From the NCBI GenBank assembly GCA_036524155.1, contig DATDCV010000407.1, positions 1 through 13,814 on the forward strand: a stretch of 13,814 bases of DNA, written 5' to 3'. The position numbers and the translations under genes are program-made. The notes below the pieces were generated by a model. It made no database searches, had not been told where the DNA came from, and saw only the letters and a program-made list of their open reading frames with translations. Position 1 is the first letter of the stretch; the number at the start of each line of letters is the position of its first letter. The DNA comes from DATDCV01 sp036524155. Lineage in GTDB: Bacteria > Verrucomicrobiota > Verrucomicrobiia > Limisphaerales > UBA8199. Below are positions 12,335 through 13,814 of this stretch, one piece after another.

Positions 12335-13814
12335 ATGGCTGAGCGGCTGCCCATTTACGAAATCGAGACGTCTATCGTTGCCGGTGTGCGCGAGCACCGG
12401 CGCGTCATCGTTTCCGCGCCGACCGGTTCCGGCAAATCCACCCAGGTGCCTCAAATGCTGCTCGAGCACGGTTTGCTGGGCGAGGGCCAGGTCGTCATCC
12501 TCCAACCACGGCGCCTCGCCACGCGACTGCTCGCCGCGCGCGTCGCCTGGGAACGCAAAGTGGCGCTCGGCGCGGAAGTCGGCTACCAGATCCGCTTCGA
12601 AAACGTCACCAGCCAACGGACGCGGATCCGCTACGTCACCGAAGGCGTTTTGCTGCGGCAGATGGTGCAAGATCCCGCGTTGCGCGGCATTGCGGCGCTA
12701 ATCTTCGACGAGTTTCACGAGCGGCATTTGTATGGCGATATCACGCTGGCGCGCGCGCTGGACCTGCAGGAGTCGGGGCGGCCCGACCTCAAGATTCTGG
12801 TGATGTCGGCGACGCTCGACGCCGCGCGCCTCGAGGAATACTTGCAGCCGTGCCGCGTCCTGGAATCCCAGGGGCGCACTTTCCCCGTCGAGATCGAGTT
12901 TGCGGACACACCGGGGTACATGGACAAGCGCCCGACCTGGGAACAAGCGGCCGAGGCGTTCAGCCGGTTCGTTCGCTCCGGCGGCGAGGGTGATGTGCTG
13001 GTCTTCATGCCGGGCAGCTTTGAAATCTCGCAAACCATCGAGGCCATCCGGCACACCGACGAATCGCGCGGCTTTCTGCTGCTGCCGCTCCACGGCGAAC
13101 TGCCACCCCGCGACCAGGATGCCGCCGTGGCGCGCTACGACACGCGCAAGGTCGTCATCGCCACCAACGTCGCTGAAACCTCGCTGACCATCGACGGTGT
13201 CCGATGCGTGATCGATAGCGGCTTGGCGCGCATCCCGCGGTATGATCCTTATCGCGGGATAAACACGCTGCTGATCGAGAAGATCAGCCGCGCGTCGGCG
13301 GACCAGCGTGCTGGCCGCGCCGGCCGGACCGCGCCGGGCGTTTGCCTGCGGCTTTGGTCGCGGGACGAGCACGCGCACCGCTCGTCGCAGGAGTTGCCCG
13401 AGGTGAAACGGCTCGACCTCGCGGAAGTGGTCCTCACGCTCAAAGCGGCCGGCGTCGAAGACCTGCGCAAGTTCCGCTGGCTCGAACCGCCGGAGGAACA
13501 GGCGCTCGCGCATGCGGAGGAACTGCTGGTGGATCTGGGCGCGCTGGAGGGAGATCCGAAGCCCGAAGGCCGAAGTCCGAAAACCGCGAGCCCAATACAG
13601 GTTTTGGAAAAACTGCAGCCTGCGCGATCCGTTGCCTCTACTGATGAACCCGGAGGGCAAATTTCCCACTCTGAAGTCGGGCGGCAAATTCCCCCTCACC
13701 CCAGCCCTCTCCCCGAGGGAGAGGGAGAAACATCGGCGGCGCATTCGCTAACGACCGCGCTTCCGGTGACGCAAAGTGGTTGGAAAGTTCAAGAGGCGGC
13801 CGACGGAGCCCCCT
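12335..13814 (+). CDS. hrpB: HrpB-like DEAH-box ATP-dependent helicase, 3' truncated by the window
   Basis: An open frame from ATG 12335 runs off the right edge (493 codons seen; HrpB is usually above 800 aa). Motifs of the DEAH/RHA group are all present. They are APTGSGKST (28-36), QPRRLATRL (57-65), FDEFHERHLYGD (124-135, HrpB-type DEFH), VMSATLD (156-162), VLVFMPGSFEI (221-231), ATNVAETSLTIDGVR (276-290) and SADQRAGRAGRTAPG (321-335). The following winged-helix/ratchet start (DLAEVVLTLKAAGV...LEPPEEQALAHAEELL) fits HrpB better than HrpA. After residue 404 the protein departs from the family: about 65 or more residues derive from intergenic-type repeats (13550-13740) read through in frame. 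The expected C-terminal HrpB domain has not resumed by the window end. The role in bacteria is poorly defined; HrpB proteins are putative RNA or DNA helicases. Whether this gene is intact beyond the edge cannot be judged. Confidence 0.85.
   Translation, partial: MAERLPIYEIETSIVAGVREHRRVIVSAPTGSGKSTQVPQMLLEHGLLGEGQVVILQPRRLATRLLAARVAWERKVALGAEVGYQIRFENVTSQRTRIRYVTEGVLLRQMVQDPALRGIAALIFDEFHERHLYGDITLARALDLQESGRPDLKILVMSATLDAARLEEYLQPCRVLESQGRTFPVEIEFADTPGYMDKRPTWEQAAEAFSRFVRSGGEGDVLVFMPGSFEISQTIEAIRHTDESRGFLLLPLHGELPPRDQDAAVARYDTRKVVIATNVAETSLTIDGVRCVIDSGLARIPRYDPYRGINTLLIEKISRASADQRAGRAGRTAPGVCLRLWSRDEHAHRSSQELPEVKRLDLAEVVLTLKAAGVEDLRKFRWLEPPEEQALAHAEELLVDLGALEGDPKPEGRSPKTASPIQVLEKLQPARSVASTDEPGGQISHSEVGRQIPPHPSPLPEGEGETSAAHSLTTALPVTQSGWKVQEAADGAP
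13551..13730. repeat. Intergenic-type repeats embedded in the helicase gene
   Basis: Three parts are seen. The first is a GAAGCCCGAAGGCCGAAGTCCGAAA-type segment (about 13557-13582) with the short-period CCGAAG pattern of a family often found between genes. The second is a near-duplicated GGCAAATTTCCC/GGCAAATTCCCC pair (about 13656-13667 and 13683-13694). The third is the sequence beginning CCCTCACCCCAGCCCTCTCC (from 13692). It contains a perfect 9-bp hairpin, CCCTCTCCC (13705-13713) with GGGAGAGGG (13717-13725). The last one is a pattern I recognise as widespread in bacterial intergenic regions, whose translations (SPLPEGEG, LTPALSPRERE) recur as spurious peptides. All of it lies in frame within the HrpB-like gene. 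Confidence 0.65.

Noticed and set aside
12698..13744. 348-residue minus-strand frame opposite the helicase gene
   Set aside because: Its start (MRRRCFSLSLGERAGVRGN) is the translation of a widespread intergenic repeat, and the rest is antisense to helicase motifs.
1..13814. CRISPR arrays, tRNA and rRNA genes, insertion sequences
   Set aside because: No regularly spaced repeats, no cloverleaf with a T-arm motif, no rRNA-like segments and no transposase were seen on reading both strands.

Overview
The window reads as chromosomal DNA from a GC-rich, Gram-negative-type bacterium, most likely a member of the Verrucomicrobiota (Limisphaerales/Pedosphaera-like). That placement is inference. It rests on the pseudopilin-like C-terminus at the left edge, a carbohydrate-oriented gene set, two small lipoproteins, and intergenic repeats of a kind I associate with these genomes. 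No rRNA, tRNA, CRISPR array, transposase or phage gene was recognised.

Layout from left to right. Positions 2-265 (+) hold the 3' end of a pseudopilin-like gene, followed by xylose isomerase xylA (336-1661, +). Facing it is a minus-strand block transcribed right to left: an HNH endonuclease (5113 to 4493), a CvpA-family membrane protein (4402 to 3773), CutA (3685 to 3353) and an L-lactate permease (3356 to 1710). The last two share an ATGA overlap. A 399-bp gap (5114-5512) holds a candidate promoter for the HNH gene and a 100-nt structured repeat. Next is a second minus-strand pair, an SDR oxidoreductase (7750 to 6953) and a GH88-type unsaturated uronyl hydrolase (6946 to 5513), 6 bp apart. 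A short plus-strand membrane ORF (7855-8103) sits behind a near-consensus promoter. A third minus-strand block holds RecG (10756 to 8750) and two small lipoproteins (8702 to 8571 and 8475 to 8116) with a clear intrinsic terminator between them. Divergent from recG are a secreted clan GH-A glycosidase-like protein (10883-12292, +) and an HrpB-like DEAH-box helicase (12335 onward, +) that runs off the right edge.

Functionally, xylA, the GH88/SDR pair, the secreted glycosidase-like protein and the lactate permease fit growth on plant or algal polysaccharides: extracellular glycan cleavage, intracellular processing of unsaturated uronates, pentose isomerisation and transport of small organic acids. 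RecG and the HrpB-like helicase are housekeeping nucleic-acid enzymes.

I found no convincing new multi-gene system. The most unusual features are structural: the 100-nt inverted-repeat element at 5185-5284, intergenic-type repeats carried in frame inside the helicase gene (about 13550-13740), and a small membrane ORF whose promoter would make a leaderless mRNA and whose 3' half looks frameshifted.
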